DNA of 64,000 bases from positions 372,001 to 436,000 of the forward strand of contig NZ_JBHSHD010000007.1 of assembly GCF_042652785.1 (NCBI RefSeq), read 5' to 3'. Made by a program: the position numbers and the translations under genes. The notes under the pieces are model-generated. The model was not told the DNA's origin and did no database searches. It saw nothing but the letters and a program-made list of their open reading frames with translations. Numbering within the stretch: position 1 is the stretch's first letter; the number at the start of each line of letters is the position of its first letter. This document shows positions 1-8,899 of this stretch, piece after piece. Source of the stretch: Dokdonella_A ginsengisoli. Its GTDB lineage: Bacteria; Pseudomonadota; Gammaproteobacteria; Xanthomonadales; Rhodanobacteraceae.

Positions 1-73
1 TGGCCGTTCTGTCGATCGGAACGGCGCACGACGCAGCATTGCGCACCGCATCGGGACGAACCGTTTCCGTATT

Positions 74-105
74 GGACATCTAGACATATAGACGTCTATA
101 CGCCT
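74..105. promoter_or_regulatory. Tandem octamer array resembling MetJ operator (met boxes)
   Basis: Four adjacent 8-base units read GGACATCT, AGACATAT, AGACGTCT and ATACGCCT. The third equals the known MetJ met-box consensus AGACGTCT, and its neighbours match at 6, 6 and 4 positions or so. MetJ operators are known to be two or more head-to-tail met boxes. The nearest gene to the right is a cell-wall hydrolase 400 bases away, so the regulated gene may lie to the left of the window on the minus strand. The resemblance is seen directly; the regulator and target are inferred. Confidence 0.5.
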
Positions 106-500
106 TTGCGTGCGAATCATCACGGAGAAATTCGTCCCGCTTCGCGCCTGCACGAAACTGAATGCTCGTTCAGCCCCGAGGGAGACAAGCGTTTTCTCTT
201 CGCGTAATCTCCCGCTCCGCGCCCCGGAGGGCGCGAACGAATTTCTAACGATCGCACGTTCGCGGTCGACACCGTCGGAGCAAGAGACCACGGTTTGATG
301 CACCCGATGTTGGAGCGACTGCCGGGGTGGCAGACGCAACCAACAGGCGCAGTCGCAGCGACTTTCTCGCGCGCGCGCCGCAGCTTCGCAATCCAAACGG
401 CTGAAACGCGCGATGTTCCGTCAGGACGTCGCGAACTCGCTCCGTTCGCTTCGTGCGTCCGGTGTTCGCGAGGCGCGGAGGCCGAGAGTTGAGGTGAAAA
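106..500. other. No gene recognised
   Basis: About 400 bases with only short, composition-driven reading frames and no recognisable protein or RNA. A GC-rich stem (roughly 212-233) has no following T-run. The end of the stretch carries the ribosome-binding site (GAGGTG) of the hydrolase gene starting at 501. Confidence 0.5.
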
Positions 501-938
501 ATGAAGCTCTCCTTCCTGCTGTGGCTCGCTTCGGCGTTGCCGCAACCGGCGTCCGATCAGATCTGTCTGGCGGCGACGGTCTACCTCGAAGCGCGCAGCG
601 AGTCGCAGACCGGCCAGATGGCGGTCGCCGAAGTCGCGATGCGGCGACGCGAAAGCGGACGCTGGGGCAAGACGGTCTGCGACGTCGTGCGTGCACCCGG
701 CCAGTTCGCCACGGCGACGCTGAGCCCGGGCGTGGTGCTGGACAATCCCGAGGCGTGGAAGAAGGCGTGGAAGATCGCCGGCCGTTCGATCGCGATGTGG
801 TCGCTGCCGATCGACCAGCGCACCTTCGTCGTGCCGAACGCCTTCTATTTCGTCGTCGCCGATTCGGTCTGGCCGGCTTGGGCCAAGGGTCCGCCGCTGG
901 CGACGATCGGCGCGCACAATTTCTACCGCATCAACTGA
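501..938 (+). CDS. Secreted cell-wall hydrolase, SleB/Hydrolase_2 family
   Basis: 145-residue protein with an N-terminal signal sequence (residues 1-17) followed by one compact Hydrolase_2 (SleB-like) domain. The family pattern is clear: a CLAATVYLEARSE stretch (22-34) containing the putative catalytic Glu30, a GQMAVAEVAMRR stretch (38-49), and a TVCDVVRAPGQF stretch (58-69). Family members cleave peptidoglycan, and in non-sporulating proteobacteria they probably act in cell-wall remodelling in the periplasm. The start has a good ribosome-binding site (GAGGTG) six bases upstream. A bidirectional terminator follows. The protein is short but matches the size of stand-alone family members; its exact substrate bond is not known. 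Confidence 0.85.
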   Translation: MKLSFLLWLASALPQPASDQICLAATVYLEARSESQTGQMAVAEVAMRRRESGRWGKTVCDVVRAPGQFATATLSPGVVLDNPEAWKKAWKIAGRSIAMWSLPIDQRTFVVPNAFYFVVADSVWPAWAKGPPLATIGAHNFYRIN

Positions 939-965
939 TCGCGAACCGCCCTGCGACTCGCAACG

Positions 966-1003
966 AAAAACGGCGCAGGCTCGCGCCTGCGCCGTTTCTT
1001 TTT
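966..1003. terminator. Bidirectional Rho-independent terminator
   Basis: A perfect 10-bp stem, CGGCGCAGGC at 971-980 pairing with 985-994, is flanked by an A-run on the left and a T-run on the right. It lies between the convergent hydrolase (501) and lipoprotein (1498) genes and can serve both. Confidence 0.85.
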
Positions 1004-1021
1004 CCGATGTAGCGGCAAGCC

Positions 1022-1498
1022 TCAGCGCAGCAGCATCAGGCGATTGTCGCGAATCATCACGCGATCGCCCGGACGCAGGTCGCCGTTGTCCCACTGCGTG
1101 ACCGTGGCCCAGCGGCCGTCGTCCAGACGCACGCGGAACTGCCAGGCTTCGCGGCCGCCGCCGTCGTTGCCGTGGCGTTCGACCGCGTTGCCGGCGAAGC
1201 CGCCGGCGACCGCGCCGGCGACCGTGGCCGCGGTACGCCCGTCGCCCTTGCCGACGGTGCTGCCGAGCACGCCGCCGATGATCGCGCCGAGCACGGCGCC
1301 GCCGCCGCTGGTCGCGTTGTCGCGCACGTAGACGCGATCGACTTCGCGGATCACGCCGCAGCGATGCGAACAGTCGAAACGCGCGCGACGCTGGTAGTAG
1401 TCGTCGTCGTAGCGAACACCCGGCGCCGTCGCGGCACAACCCGCCAGGGAAACCATCACGGCGCCGGTCAGGGCCGCCGAAAGCCATTTGCTCGTCAT
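1022..1498 (-). CDS. Glycine-zipper outer-membrane lipoprotein (17 kDa antigen-like)
   Basis: 158-residue protein. The signal peptide ends in the lipobox LAGC with Cys21 as the lipidation site. Residues about 66-108 form a glycine-zipper 2TM stretch (GGGAVLGAIIGGVLGSTVG, then AGAVAGGFAGNA), typical of the Rickettsia 17 kDa surface antigen and SlyB type. The C-terminal part resembles the SH3-like tail of such proteins (VTQWDNGDLRPGDRV). It probably sits in the outer membrane and supports envelope integrity. I chose the ATG at 1498, with GGAG about ten bases upstream, over a longer frame that would enter the divergent regulator's promoter region. Confidence 0.8.
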   Translation of the reverse strand: MTSKWLSAALTGAVMVSLAGCAATAPGVRYDDDYYQRRARFDCSHRCGVIREVDRVYVRDNATSGGGAVLGAIIGGVLGSTVGKGDGRTAATVAGAVAGGFAGNAVERHGNDGGGREAWQFRVRLDDGRWATVTQWDNGDLRPGDRVMIRDNRLMLLR

Positions 1499-1664
1499 TG
1501 CTGAACTCCGGTTTGGTGGACGGGTTCCTACATGCTCGCGCGTCGATGATAAAGAAGCCATGAATGCCACGCACCGGCGTTTGCCGCCGACACCGGCCGG
1601 CGCCGACACCCGCCGACGCACATGCGCGGAAAAAACCTCCGGCCCGCACGCTAAACTGGCGCGG

Positions 1665-4166
1665 ATGACCCGCCCGATCTATCGCTTCGGCGACTACCGC
1701 ATCGACCCCTCCGCACGCGAACTGCAGCATGCGGGCGAGCTGGTCGTGCTGTCGCCGAAGGTCTTCGACAGCCTCGCCTATCTGATCGAGCACCGCGACC
1801 GCGCCGTCGGCCGCGACGAGCTGATCGCCGCCGTGTGGGGCAAGGCCGACGTCAGCGACACCCTGCTCGGCCAGACCGTGCTGAAGGCGCGCCGGGCGGT
1901 CGGAGACACCGGCAACGAGCAGAACGCGATCCGCACCGTGCCGCGCTTCGGCTATCGCTGGGTTGCACCGATCCAGGTCGAGGCCGCGGCCGAGGAAACG
2001 CCGGCGGCGACGGCCGAGACCGAGCGCATGGCCGCGGAAACCGCGGCGCCGGCCGCCACACCGTCGCCGTCCGCTCCCGCCGTGGCCCCGCCCGTTCGCC
2101 AGGCCGGTGCGAATTTCCGCCCTCGCATCGCCGCCTTCGCGGCGTTCGCGGCAGCGCTCGTCGTCCTCTCCGCGGCCGGCTTCTGGTGGCACGCGCGCAG
2201 GGACGCGACCGTGCCGGCGACGCCGGCGACCACCGCGCAGACGCAGCCGACCCCCGACGCGGCCGCGGTGCTGCCGGTCGACGTCGACGCCGGCGGCGAA
2301 TGGACCTGGCTGCGCCTGGGCCTGATGGATCTCGTCGCGACGCGCCTGCGCAATGCCGGCCAGACGGTCGTGCCGGCCGACAACGTGGTGGCCCTCGCGC
2401 GCGAGAACGGCGGCAACGGTGCCGCTCACCGCGTCAGGGAAGCGACCGGCGCGCGGCTGATCGTCCTGCCGAGCGCCTCGCGCAGCGGCTCGGAATGGAT
2501 CGTGCACCTGCTGCTGCGCGCCGACGGCGGCGATCGCGAAGTCGAGGCGCGCAGCACCGACGTGATCGAGGCCGGGCGCGCCGCCGCCGACCGGCTGCTC
2601 GCCGTGCTCGGCAAGTCGCCGGCCAAGCTCGCCCCGGATGCGCCGGACGCCTCGCTCGCCGAGCGGCTGTCGCGCGCCGAGGCCGCCCTGCTCACCGACG
2701 ACCTCGACGGCGCGCGGCGCCTGCTCGAAACGGCGCCGCCCGGCGCGCAGAAGGCGCCCGAACTGCGCCTGCGCCTGGCCCAGATCGATTTCCGCGCCGG
2801 CCAGTTCGACCACGCGCGCGGCCTGCTCGACGCGCTGCTGGAGGAGGTTTCCGAGGAAACCGATCCGGTGCTGCGCGCACGCATCCTCAACGGCTCCGGC
2901 GCGGTCGCCGTGCGCCAGGACAAGAACGCCGACGCCGAACGCGATTTCGGCGAGGCGATCGCCCTGCTGGAGAACCGCAACCAGCCGGCCGCGCTCGGCC
3001 AGGCCTACACCGGACGCGGCATCGCCTACGCGCAGCAGGCGCGCCTGGACCTCGCCGCGGCCGACTTCTCGCGGGCGCGCATCGCGCTGGAGCTCGCCGG
3101 CGACACCCTGGCCCTGGCCCGCGTCGAAGCCAACGAGGGCATCGTCGACGGCAAGCGCGGCCGCTACGCCGACGCGCTGTCCTCGCACGAACTCGCCGCG
3201 CAGCGCTTCGAGCGCTTCGGCGCGCTGAACGAACTGATCCTCACGCTCGCCAATGCCGCCGAAGCGCAGCTCGCCCTGCTGCGTCCGGCCGACGCGCTGG
3301 CGACCAGCGATCGCGGCTGGGCCCTGCTCGGCCGGCTGGAAAACCCGAACACGCGGCACAGCTTCCAGATCACGCGCGTCGAGACGCTGGCGGAGAACGG
3401 CCGCCTGCTCGAGGCCCGCGCCCTGCTGCGCGAATTGCTCGGGGCGATTCCGCACGACGGCGATCCGGCCATGCTCGGGCGCGTGCAGGCCGTGCAGGCC
3501 CGCACCGACCTCCTCGACGGCCAGCCCGCCGCCGCGGCCGCGCTCGCCAGCGCGGCGCTGGAACGCCTGAGCGCACCGGACTACCTGCGCGACCGCGCCG
3601 GCGCCTGGCTGACGCTGGTGCGGGCCCTGCGCGCGCAGGGTCGCGACGAGGAGGCGGCCGTCGAGGTCGGACGTCTGGCCGCCTGGACGGCCACCCTCTC
3701 GCGCGCCTCGCAGCCGCTCGCCGCGGCGCTGGTGGCGGCCCTGGCCGAGGCCGAGCAGCGCTGGGCCGAACGCCGCCTGGACGAGGCCCGCGACGCCTAC
3801 GAGAAGACCCTGCGCCTGGCCGAGCAGCAGGCCGTGCCGGGGGACATCGCCGAGGTGGTGATCTCCTACGGCAGCAGCCTGATCACCGACGGCGAGGTAC
3901 AGCGCGCCGCCGCGGTGGTCGGCCAGGTCGCCCGCTGGGCCGACCGCGACTTCGGCTGCGCCCTGCTGCAGGTGCGGCTGTACCGCGCCCTCGGCCACGA
4001 GGACGCCTGGCGCGCCGCCCTGAAGCAGGCGCGGGCGCTGGCCGGCGAGCGCAGCATTCCGGCCAATCTGACCGCGCCACCGGAGCATCCGGTCGCGACC
4101 CGCGAAACCCGGCGGATTTCCCAGGAAAATCAAGTCGCTGACGCAGCGCGAACGCTGCGCGAATGA
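1665..4166 (+). CDS. Membrane-anchored winged-helix regulator with TPR sensor region
   Basis: 833-residue one-component regulator. Residues 1-105 are an OmpR/PhoB-type winged-helix DNA-binding domain (CadC/ToxR class): the stretch with LSPKVFDSLAYLIEHRDRAVGRDELI, and the terminal wing with TVPRFGYRWVAP. An Ala/Pro-rich linker leads to one hydrophobic segment (about 154-176), probably the inner-membrane anchor. The remaining 650 residues are helical Ala/Leu-rich repeats of TPR type, presumably periplasmic. Such proteins bind DNA from the membrane without a kinase partner. The start at 1665 begins exactly at the domain and overlaps no divergent gene. Target genes are unknown; the HAF-repeat gene just downstream is a candidate, but a terminator separates them. 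Confidence 0.8.
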   Translation: MTRPIYRFGDYRIDPSARELQHAGELVVLSPKVFDSLAYLIEHRDRAVGRDELIAAVWGKADVSDTLLGQTVLKARRAVGDTGNEQNAIRTVPRFGYRWVAPIQVEAAAEETPAATAETERMAAETAAPAATPSPSAPAVAPPVRQAGANFRPRIAAFAAFAAALVVLSAAGFWWHARRDATVPATPATTAQTQPTPDAAAVLPVDVDAGGEWTWLRLGLMDLVATRLRNAGQTVVPADNVVALARENGGNGAAHRVREATGARLIVLPSASRSGSEWIVHLLLRADGGDREVEARSTDVIEAGRAAADRLLAVLGKSPAKLAPDAPDASLAERLSRAEAALLTDDLDGARRLLETAPPGAQKAPELRLRLAQIDFRAGQFDHARGLLDALLEEVSEETDPVLRARILNGSGAVAVRQDKNADAERDFGEAIALLENRNQPAALGQAYTGRGIAYAQQARLDLAAADFSRARIALELAGDTLALARVEANEGIVDGKRGRYADALSSHELAAQRFERFGALNELILTLANAAEAQLALLRPADALATSDRGWALLGRLENPNTRHSFQITRVETLAENGRLLEARALLRELLGAIPHDGDPAMLGRVQAVQARTDLLDGQPAAAAALASAALERLSAPDYLRDRAGAWLTLVRALRAQGRDEEAAVEVGRLAAWTATLSRASQPLAAALVAALAEAEQRWAERRLDEARDAYEKTLRLAEQQAVPGDIAEVVISYGSSLITDGEVQRAAAVVGQVARWADRDFGCALLQVRLYRALGHEDAWRAALKQARALAGERSIPANLTAPPEHPVATRETRRISQENQVADAARTLRE

Positions 4167-4208
4167 AGCGCGAATGCGGCTCGCGGCAACCGCCCGGACA
4201 CTCGGTCG

Positions 4209-4234
4209 GGCCCGCCGTTGCGCGGGCGTTTTTC
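4209..4234 (+). terminator. Rho-independent terminator after the winged-helix/TPR regulator
   Basis: GCCCGC (4210-4215) pairs with GCGGGC (4222-4227) and is followed by TTTTT. It separates the regulator from the HAF-repeat gene, which must then have its own promoter. Confidence 0.6.
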
Positions 4235-4305
4235 TCTGTCACCTCGACACCGCGACCGGCCGGCCCGTGCCGGGACGTCGCGGCGTCCCATATGGATATC
4301 CCTAC

Positions 4306-5904
4306 ATGCGCTCGATGCTGTCCGCTGCCGTCCTCGCCCTGCTCGCCGGTTCCGCCCAGGCCGGAACCTTCAACGACCTCGCCACGCCCGGGGCACAACT
4401 GACCGGGCTGTCCCGCAACGGCCGCGTCGCCGGGCTGTACGGCGTCGACACCGGCTGGCGCTGGGCCAAGGACATCGGCGTGAGCACGATCGCCGACTTC
4501 GCCGAAGCCCGCGGCATGAATCCCTGGGGCCAAGCCCTGGCCGGCGGCACCCTCGACGACGACGGCAACCAGGTCGCTGCCCTCGCCTACAGCAACAGCG
4601 ACCTCGTCGGCGGCCCGTCGGTGATCGGGCCGTGGCCCGGCGGCCTGGCGCAGGACGGCTTCCTCAGCGCGGCCTTCGACGCGTCCGAGAACGGCGTCGC
4701 GGTCGGCCTGGCGGTGGACGAGACCGGCACCTACTTCGCCTTCCGCTGGAGCGCCGCCGAAGGCATGACGAAACTGCCGGTGAACCGCCCGCAGAGTTCC
4801 TCGCGCGCCAACAAGGTCAGCGCCGACGGCAACACGATCGTCGGCTGGAATGACCAGGACAACGGCTTCCGCAGCGGCGTGATCTGGAGGAACGGCACCG
4901 CGCTGGATCTGGCCGACGCCAATGGCGTGCCGGTCGGCGAGGCGACCGCCGTCTCCGCCGACGGCCGCATCGTGGTCGGCGAACGCTACTTCAACACCAC
5001 CACCCTCAAGTTCGAGGCGTGGCGCTGGACCGAGGAAACCGGCGTGCAGGCGCTCGGCTGCCTGACCACCGACTTCGGCTGTGACGCCACCTCCGCGCGT
5101 GCGCTCAGCGACGACGGCAACGTGATCGTCGGCGACTCGGTGAGCGGCGGCGTCTACGTGGCGACGGCGTGGACGCCGGAAGGCGGCATGCAGCTGCTGG
5201 CCGACTATCTCGCCGCCCACGACGTCGAGGTGCCGGCCGGGTGGACCCTGCAGAGCGGCAACGGCATCTCGGCCGACGGCAAGACCATCGGCGGCTGGGG
5301 CGCCAGTTCGGGTTCGAAGAACTCGTTCGTCGCCGACATGCACGAGGCGCCGCCGACCGAGGCGATCGTCGAGGTGCACGGCACGGTCGAGTGGAACGAT
5401 CTGCCGGAAGGACCGTTCGCCGGCATCGAGGTCGGCACGCCGGTCAGCATGACGTTCCGCGCCACCACGGTCGACGCGGCCGAAATCGAACCGGGCCGGC
5501 ACACCGGCTATCCGATCGTGCTCGACAGCTTCCAGCTGGATGCGGGCGGCGCCACCGACTCGCTGGTGCCGACCGCGGCCGGCCCGCTGCTGCGCATCTC
5601 CAACGACTACCCGATGTCCGACGGCATCCACGTGTTCGAAACCGCGATGGCCACCCAGGGCCAGACGATGGAGTTCGAGCTGTTCGGCGCCGGCAGCGGC
5701 CCCTACGCGGGCGGCCTGTTCGACTCCGATGACCTCGACCGCATCAACCGCACGTTCGGCGCGGAGTTCTTCGACAAGATCTCGTGGGTGATCTCGCAGC
5801 AGGGCGGCAGCTTCGGCATGTTCATGGCGCTGGATTCGGTCAGCATCCACGACGACGTGCCGAACGACGACGCGATCTTCGCGGACGGCTTCGAGCAGCC
5901 GTAA
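4306..5904 (+). CDS. Secreted HAF-repeat protein with C-terminal IFADGFE tail
   Basis: 532 residues. A signal peptide (1-19, cleaved after AQA) is followed by a beta-rich domain with at least four HAF-type repeats of the form (V/L/I)S-(A/D)-DG-x-x-I/V-x-G. Examples are VSADGNTIVGW near 172, VSADGRIVVGE near 219, LSDDGNVIVGD near 268 and ISADGKTIGGW near 322. HAF repeats are known from predicted extracellular proteins and probably form a propeller-like fold. Residues 345-520 form a second domain of unknown type. The protein ends in DDAIFADGFEQP, a tail I associate with secreted proteins of this bacterial family. ATG 4306 was chosen because it starts the signal peptide; the upstream in-frame extension runs through a terminator. 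Function unknown. Confidence 0.75.
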   Translation: MRSMLSAAVLALLAGSAQAGTFNDLATPGAQLTGLSRNGRVAGLYGVDTGWRWAKDIGVSTIADFAEARGMNPWGQALAGGTLDDDGNQVAALAYSNSDLVGGPSVIGPWPGGLAQDGFLSAAFDASENGVAVGLAVDETGTYFAFRWSAAEGMTKLPVNRPQSSSRANKVSADGNTIVGWNDQDNGFRSGVIWRNGTALDLADANGVPVGEATAVSADGRIVVGERYFNTTTLKFEAWRWTEETGVQALGCLTTDFGCDATSARALSDDGNVIVGDSVSGGVYVATAWTPEGGMQLLADYLAAHDVEVPAGWTLQSGNGISADGKTIGGWGASSGSKNSFVADMHEAPPTEAIVEVHGTVEWNDLPEGPFAGIEVGTPVSMTFRATTVDAAEIEPGRHTGYPIVLDSFQLDAGGATDSLVPTAAGPLLRISNDYPMSDGIHVFETAMATQGQTMEFELFGAGSGPYAGGLFDSDDLDRINRTFGAEFFDKISWVISQQGGSFGMFMALDSVSIHDDVPNDDAIFADGFEQP

Positions 5905-5924
5905 GCGCACGCTTTCCCAAGCGG

Positions 5925-5964
5925 CCCCGCCGTCCGGTCTCTCTCACCGGCGGCGGGTTTTTTT
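5925..5964 (+). terminator. Rho-independent terminator after the HAF-repeat gene
   Basis: A long GC-rich inverted repeat (CCCCGCCG-T-CCGGT against ACCGG-CGGCGGG) is followed by seven T. It ends the HAF-repeat transcript. Confidence 0.85.
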
Positions 5965-6000
5965 ACGGGCGGCCGGCGCGATGCCGGGGCCGCGGAGAGT

Positions 6001-6522
6001 TCACTTGCCGGTACGGCTCCAGGCGGCGACGCGACCATCGCGGTCGAATTCGACGCTGCCGCCCTTGTCGTCCGGGAAGTACATGACGTCGCCGAACACG
6101 CCGGCCTTGACCTTGCCGGGCACGCCGAGCAGCTGCTTGACCTGGCTCCAGGTCATGCCCATGCGCAGCGCAGTCCAGTTCTTCGCGTCCTGCCAGCGCG
6201 GCGGCGCGGCCGGTGCCGCGGGAGCCGCCGAAGCGGCCGGCGCGGTGGTCTTGTCTTCCAGCTTGGAAACGCGCTGCTCCAGCGTGTTCGGCGCGGCCGC
6301 CGTCGCCGGCGCGGCGGCGCCGACCTTGCGCTCCAGCGCGGCCACGCGGCGCTCCAGCTCCGCCGACGGCGACTCGCCCGCCTTCGCCTCGAGTTCCGAC
6401 ACGCGCTGCTCCAGCGCGCGCAGGCGCGCGGCGACGGTGCTTTCGTTCGGCGGGGCCGCCGACGCGAGGCCGCCCGCGAACGCGGCCGCCAAACCGATGC
6501 CCAGCCAAGTCCTACGCGACAT
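6001..6522 (-). CDS. Exported coiled-coil protein with BamE/SmpA-like C-terminus
   Basis: 173 residues. A signal sequence (1-23) is followed by heptad-rich segments (about 29-110) with three related units of the form LExRVxxLExK, which predict a coiled coil. The C-terminus (about 118-173) contains MGMTWSQVKQLLGVPGKV followed by short beta-strands, the pattern of BamE/SmpA/OmlA-like small domains that bind other envelope proteins. No lipobox cysteine is present, so it is probably periplasmic. I chose the ATG at 6522, which begins the signal peptide, rather than the longer frame to 6585. It lies downstream of the glycosyltransferase on the same strand. Function is inferred from fold only. Confidence 0.65.
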   Translation of the reverse strand: MSRRTWLGIGLAAAFAGGLASAAPPNESTVAARLRALEQRVSELEAKAGESPSAELERRVAALERKVGAAAPATAAAPNTLEQRVSKLEDKTTAPAASAAPAAPAAPPRWQDAKNWTALRMGMTWSQVKQLLGVPGKVKAGVFGDVMYFPDDKGGSVEFDRDGRVAAWSRTGK

Positions 6523-6621
6523 ATCGCCAGCCCTCGCTGCAGAGTTCGACACCGCCCGCCGGTGCACGGACGGCTTCGACGGCATTCTGCCTCAGGCGAC
6601 CACGACGACGCCAACACGCGG

Positions 6622-8874
6622 TCACGCCGCGGCCGAAGCCGCCGCGGACAGGAAATCGGCGAAGGCCTGTTCGACGCCGCGCGCCTCGAACAGCCGCGCG
6701 CTGCGCCCGGCGATCCGCTCGCGCACGTCCTGCCGCAGCGAAGCGTCGCGCAGCAGGGCGGCCGCCTTGGCGGCGTAGTCCTGCGCATCCGTTGCGACCA
6801 GTTCGCCGATCTCCATCACGTCGAGCATCGCCGCGGTCTGCCGGCCGCGTGCCATCGCGCCGCGCAAGGTCAGCACCGGCGTGCCGACGGCGAACGCGTC
6901 CAGGCTCGTCGCGCCGCCGGAGAAGCCGGTCGAATCCAGCAGCAGCGGCGCCGCGCGGACCGCGGCAAGGTAGTCCTCGTACGCCTGTACCGGCAGGAAC
7001 GCGAGCGAGCGCCGCGCGTCGAGGCCGGCGTCGGCGAAGCGGCGCTCGATGCGCGCACGGAAGCGCTGCGCGATCAGGCCGTCGCGCGCGAAGAAGCCGA
7101 TGCGCGCCTGCGTGCGGGCGGCCACGTCCGCCAGCACCGCGTCGAACGACGGCATCAGCTTGAGCGGATTCTGCGGACACAGCAGCAGCGGCGCGCCGTC
7201 GGCCGGCGCCGGCGCGCGCGCATCGCCCGCCGCCAGCGCAACCGGTTCGGGGCAGGCGCCGAGCCCGGGCAGCCGCACCAGCTGCTCGCGGTAGTGCGAG
7301 GCCGCGTCGTCGGGTTCCAGCGCCGCGCCACTGAGGAAGAAGTCGGCGTTCAGCAGGCCGCTGGTGGCCGGATGGCCGTACAGCACGCACTGCACCGGCG
7401 CCAGACGCAGGGATGCGAGCACGTGGTGCACGGGGTCCATGCCGGTCTCCGGATAGATCAGCACGTCCAGCCGCGCCTCGCGGATGCGCTCGGCGACGGC
7501 CATCGCCTCGTCGCCGACCGGTTCGAACGCGGTCACGCGCGCGGCGAGGCGGTCGGCGACGGCGTCGCGGCGGCCGCCGTGCCACACGCGCACCTCGAAA
7601 CGCTGTGGGTCGAGGCCGGCGAGCATGCGCGCGAAGTAGCGCGACACCGAGTGCCGCATCAGGTGGCTGCTGACGACGCCGACGCGCAGGCGCCCGCCAT
7701 GGGCCAGCGCGCGCCAGGCGCAGGGCTGCATGGACTGCGGCGCGAACGCCGTCATCACGCGCGCGAGCAGGTCGCCGAAGCGGTTCTGCAGGGCGGTGTT
7801 GTCGCGCGCCTGGTAGTGCAGCAGGAAGGTGCCGGCACCGCGCGCGGCGTCGTAGGCGGCGAAACGCCGCTGCGGCGTGTCGAGCCGCAGCCCGGCGTCG
7901 ATCTCGTCCAGTCCGCGCGCGAAGCGTTCGCGCTCGGCGTCGACCTCGGCCTCGTCGGCGTACACCGACGGCAGCGACAGCGCAGCCAGCCAGCGGATGC
8001 GCTCCATGTCCGGAGCGCGCCGCAACACCTGCGCGAACGCCGAGCGCGCCGCCTCGATCTGTCCGCCTTCGGCCGCGGCCACGGCCAGCTCGGCGCGCGT
8101 GGCCGCGTCATCCGGCGCCAGCGCCAGTGCATGGCTCAGCGCGGCGATGGCGGGCTCGAGGTTCTTGCGCAGGCGTTCGGCGACGCCGAGCGCGCGCCAC
8201 CATTGCGGCTGCGCCGGCTCCTGCACGGTCGCCGCCTGCGCGTGGCGGACCGCCTCGTCGTGACGGCCCAGATCGGCGAGCAGCAGGGCCAGGTTGCCGT
8301 TCGCCTGCGCCAGCCCCGGCTGCAGGCGCTGCGCCCGCTCCAGCAGCGGCAGCGCCTCGTCCAGGCGTCCCGCGCCGCGCAGCAGGTTGCCGAGATTGGC
8401 GGCGGAATTGAAGTCGTCCGGCCGCCACTGCAGCGCCTGCCGGTACGCCTGCTCGGCCGCGACGGCATCGCCGACGGCTTCGCAGGCGAGGCCGAGGTTG
8501 TAGGCCGCCTCGACGTAGCGCTCCTTCGCATCGAGCGCGCCGCGGAACGCCGCGACCGATTCGGCGTGCCGTCCGCAGCGGCGCAGCGCGACGCCGAGAT
8601 GGTTGCGCGCCTCGGCGAAATCCGGCCTGCGTTCGATGCAGGCGCGCAGATGCTTGACCGCCAGCGCGGCATTGCCGCCCTGCAGCGCGCATATGCCGAG
8701 CAGGTGCCAGACCTCGGGATGGGCCGGCGCGAGCTTGGCCGCGCGCTGGTAGTGGCTGGCGGCGAGGCCGAGCCGGCCGGCGCGGTGATGCGCGACGCCG
8801 ATCTGCAGCTGCTCGGCCGCCAGGCGCGATTGCCGTGTTTGCGCGGGCGATGGAGTCGAGGCCATCCCCTGCAT
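6622..8874 (-). CDS. TPR-containing O-GlcNAc transferase-like glycosyltransferase (GT41, SPINDLY type)
   Basis: About 750 residues. The N-terminal half (about 20-290) is a TPR array with canonical AxxxLG and A-x-A-x-x-P spacing. The C-terminal half (about 395-745) matches bacterial OGT/SPINDLY family 41 transferases: LRVGVVSSHLMRHSV, the GHPATSG motif, and a nucleotide-sugar pocket with DSTGFSGGATSLDAFAVGTPV. The family transfers GlcNAc or other sugars to Ser/Thr of proteins; bacterial members often modify flagellin or envelope proteins. The start is uncertain: ATG 8874 and ATG 8865 are both possible and neither has a strong ribosome-binding site. The gene begins 25 bases after the ABC exporter stop, so the two are probably co-transcribed. 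The acceptor is unknown. Confidence 0.85.
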   Translation of the reverse strand: MQGMASTPSPAQTRQSRLAAEQLQIGVAHHRAGRLGLAASHYQRAAKLAPAHPEVWHLLGICALQGGNAALAVKHLRACIERRPDFAEARNHLGVALRRCGRHAESVAAFRGALDAKERYVEAAYNLGLACEAVGDAVAAEQAYRQALQWRPDDFNSAANLGNLLRGAGRLDEALPLLERAQRLQPGLAQANGNLALLLADLGRHDEAVRHAQAATVQEPAQPQWWRALGVAERLRKNLEPAIAALSHALALAPDDAATRAELAVAAAEGGQIEAARSAFAQVLRRAPDMERIRWLAALSLPSVYADEAEVDAERERFARGLDEIDAGLRLDTPQRRFAAYDAARGAGTFLLHYQARDNTALQNRFGDLLARVMTAFAPQSMQPCAWRALAHGGRLRVGVVSSHLMRHSVSRYFARMLAGLDPQRFEVRVWHGGRRDAVADRLAARVTAFEPVGDEAMAVAERIREARLDVLIYPETGMDPVHHVLASLRLAPVQCVLYGHPATSGLLNADFFLSGAALEPDDAASHYREQLVRLPGLGACPEPVALAAGDARAPAPADGAPLLLCPQNPLKLMPSFDAVLADVAARTQARIGFFARDGLIAQRFRARIERRFADAGLDARRSLAFLPVQAYEDYLAAVRAAPLLLDSTGFSGGATSLDAFAVGTPVLTLRGAMARGRQTAAMLDVMEIGELVATDAQDYAAKAAALLRDASLRQDVRERIAGRSARLFEARGVEQAFADFLSAAASAAA

Positions 8875-8899
8875 GATCGCACAGGCGCGCGGGCGCGCG

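Noticed and set aside
110..492. Small frames 110-298 and 295-492 upstream of the hydrolase gene
   Set aside because: No ribosome-binding site, no recognisable protein pattern, and composition like non-coding sequence.
120..4133. A 1337-codon open frame on the minus strand
   Set aside because: It is antisense to the winged-helix/TPR gene and others; its Arg/Gly-rich make-up is typical of GC-rich shadow frames and it matches no family.
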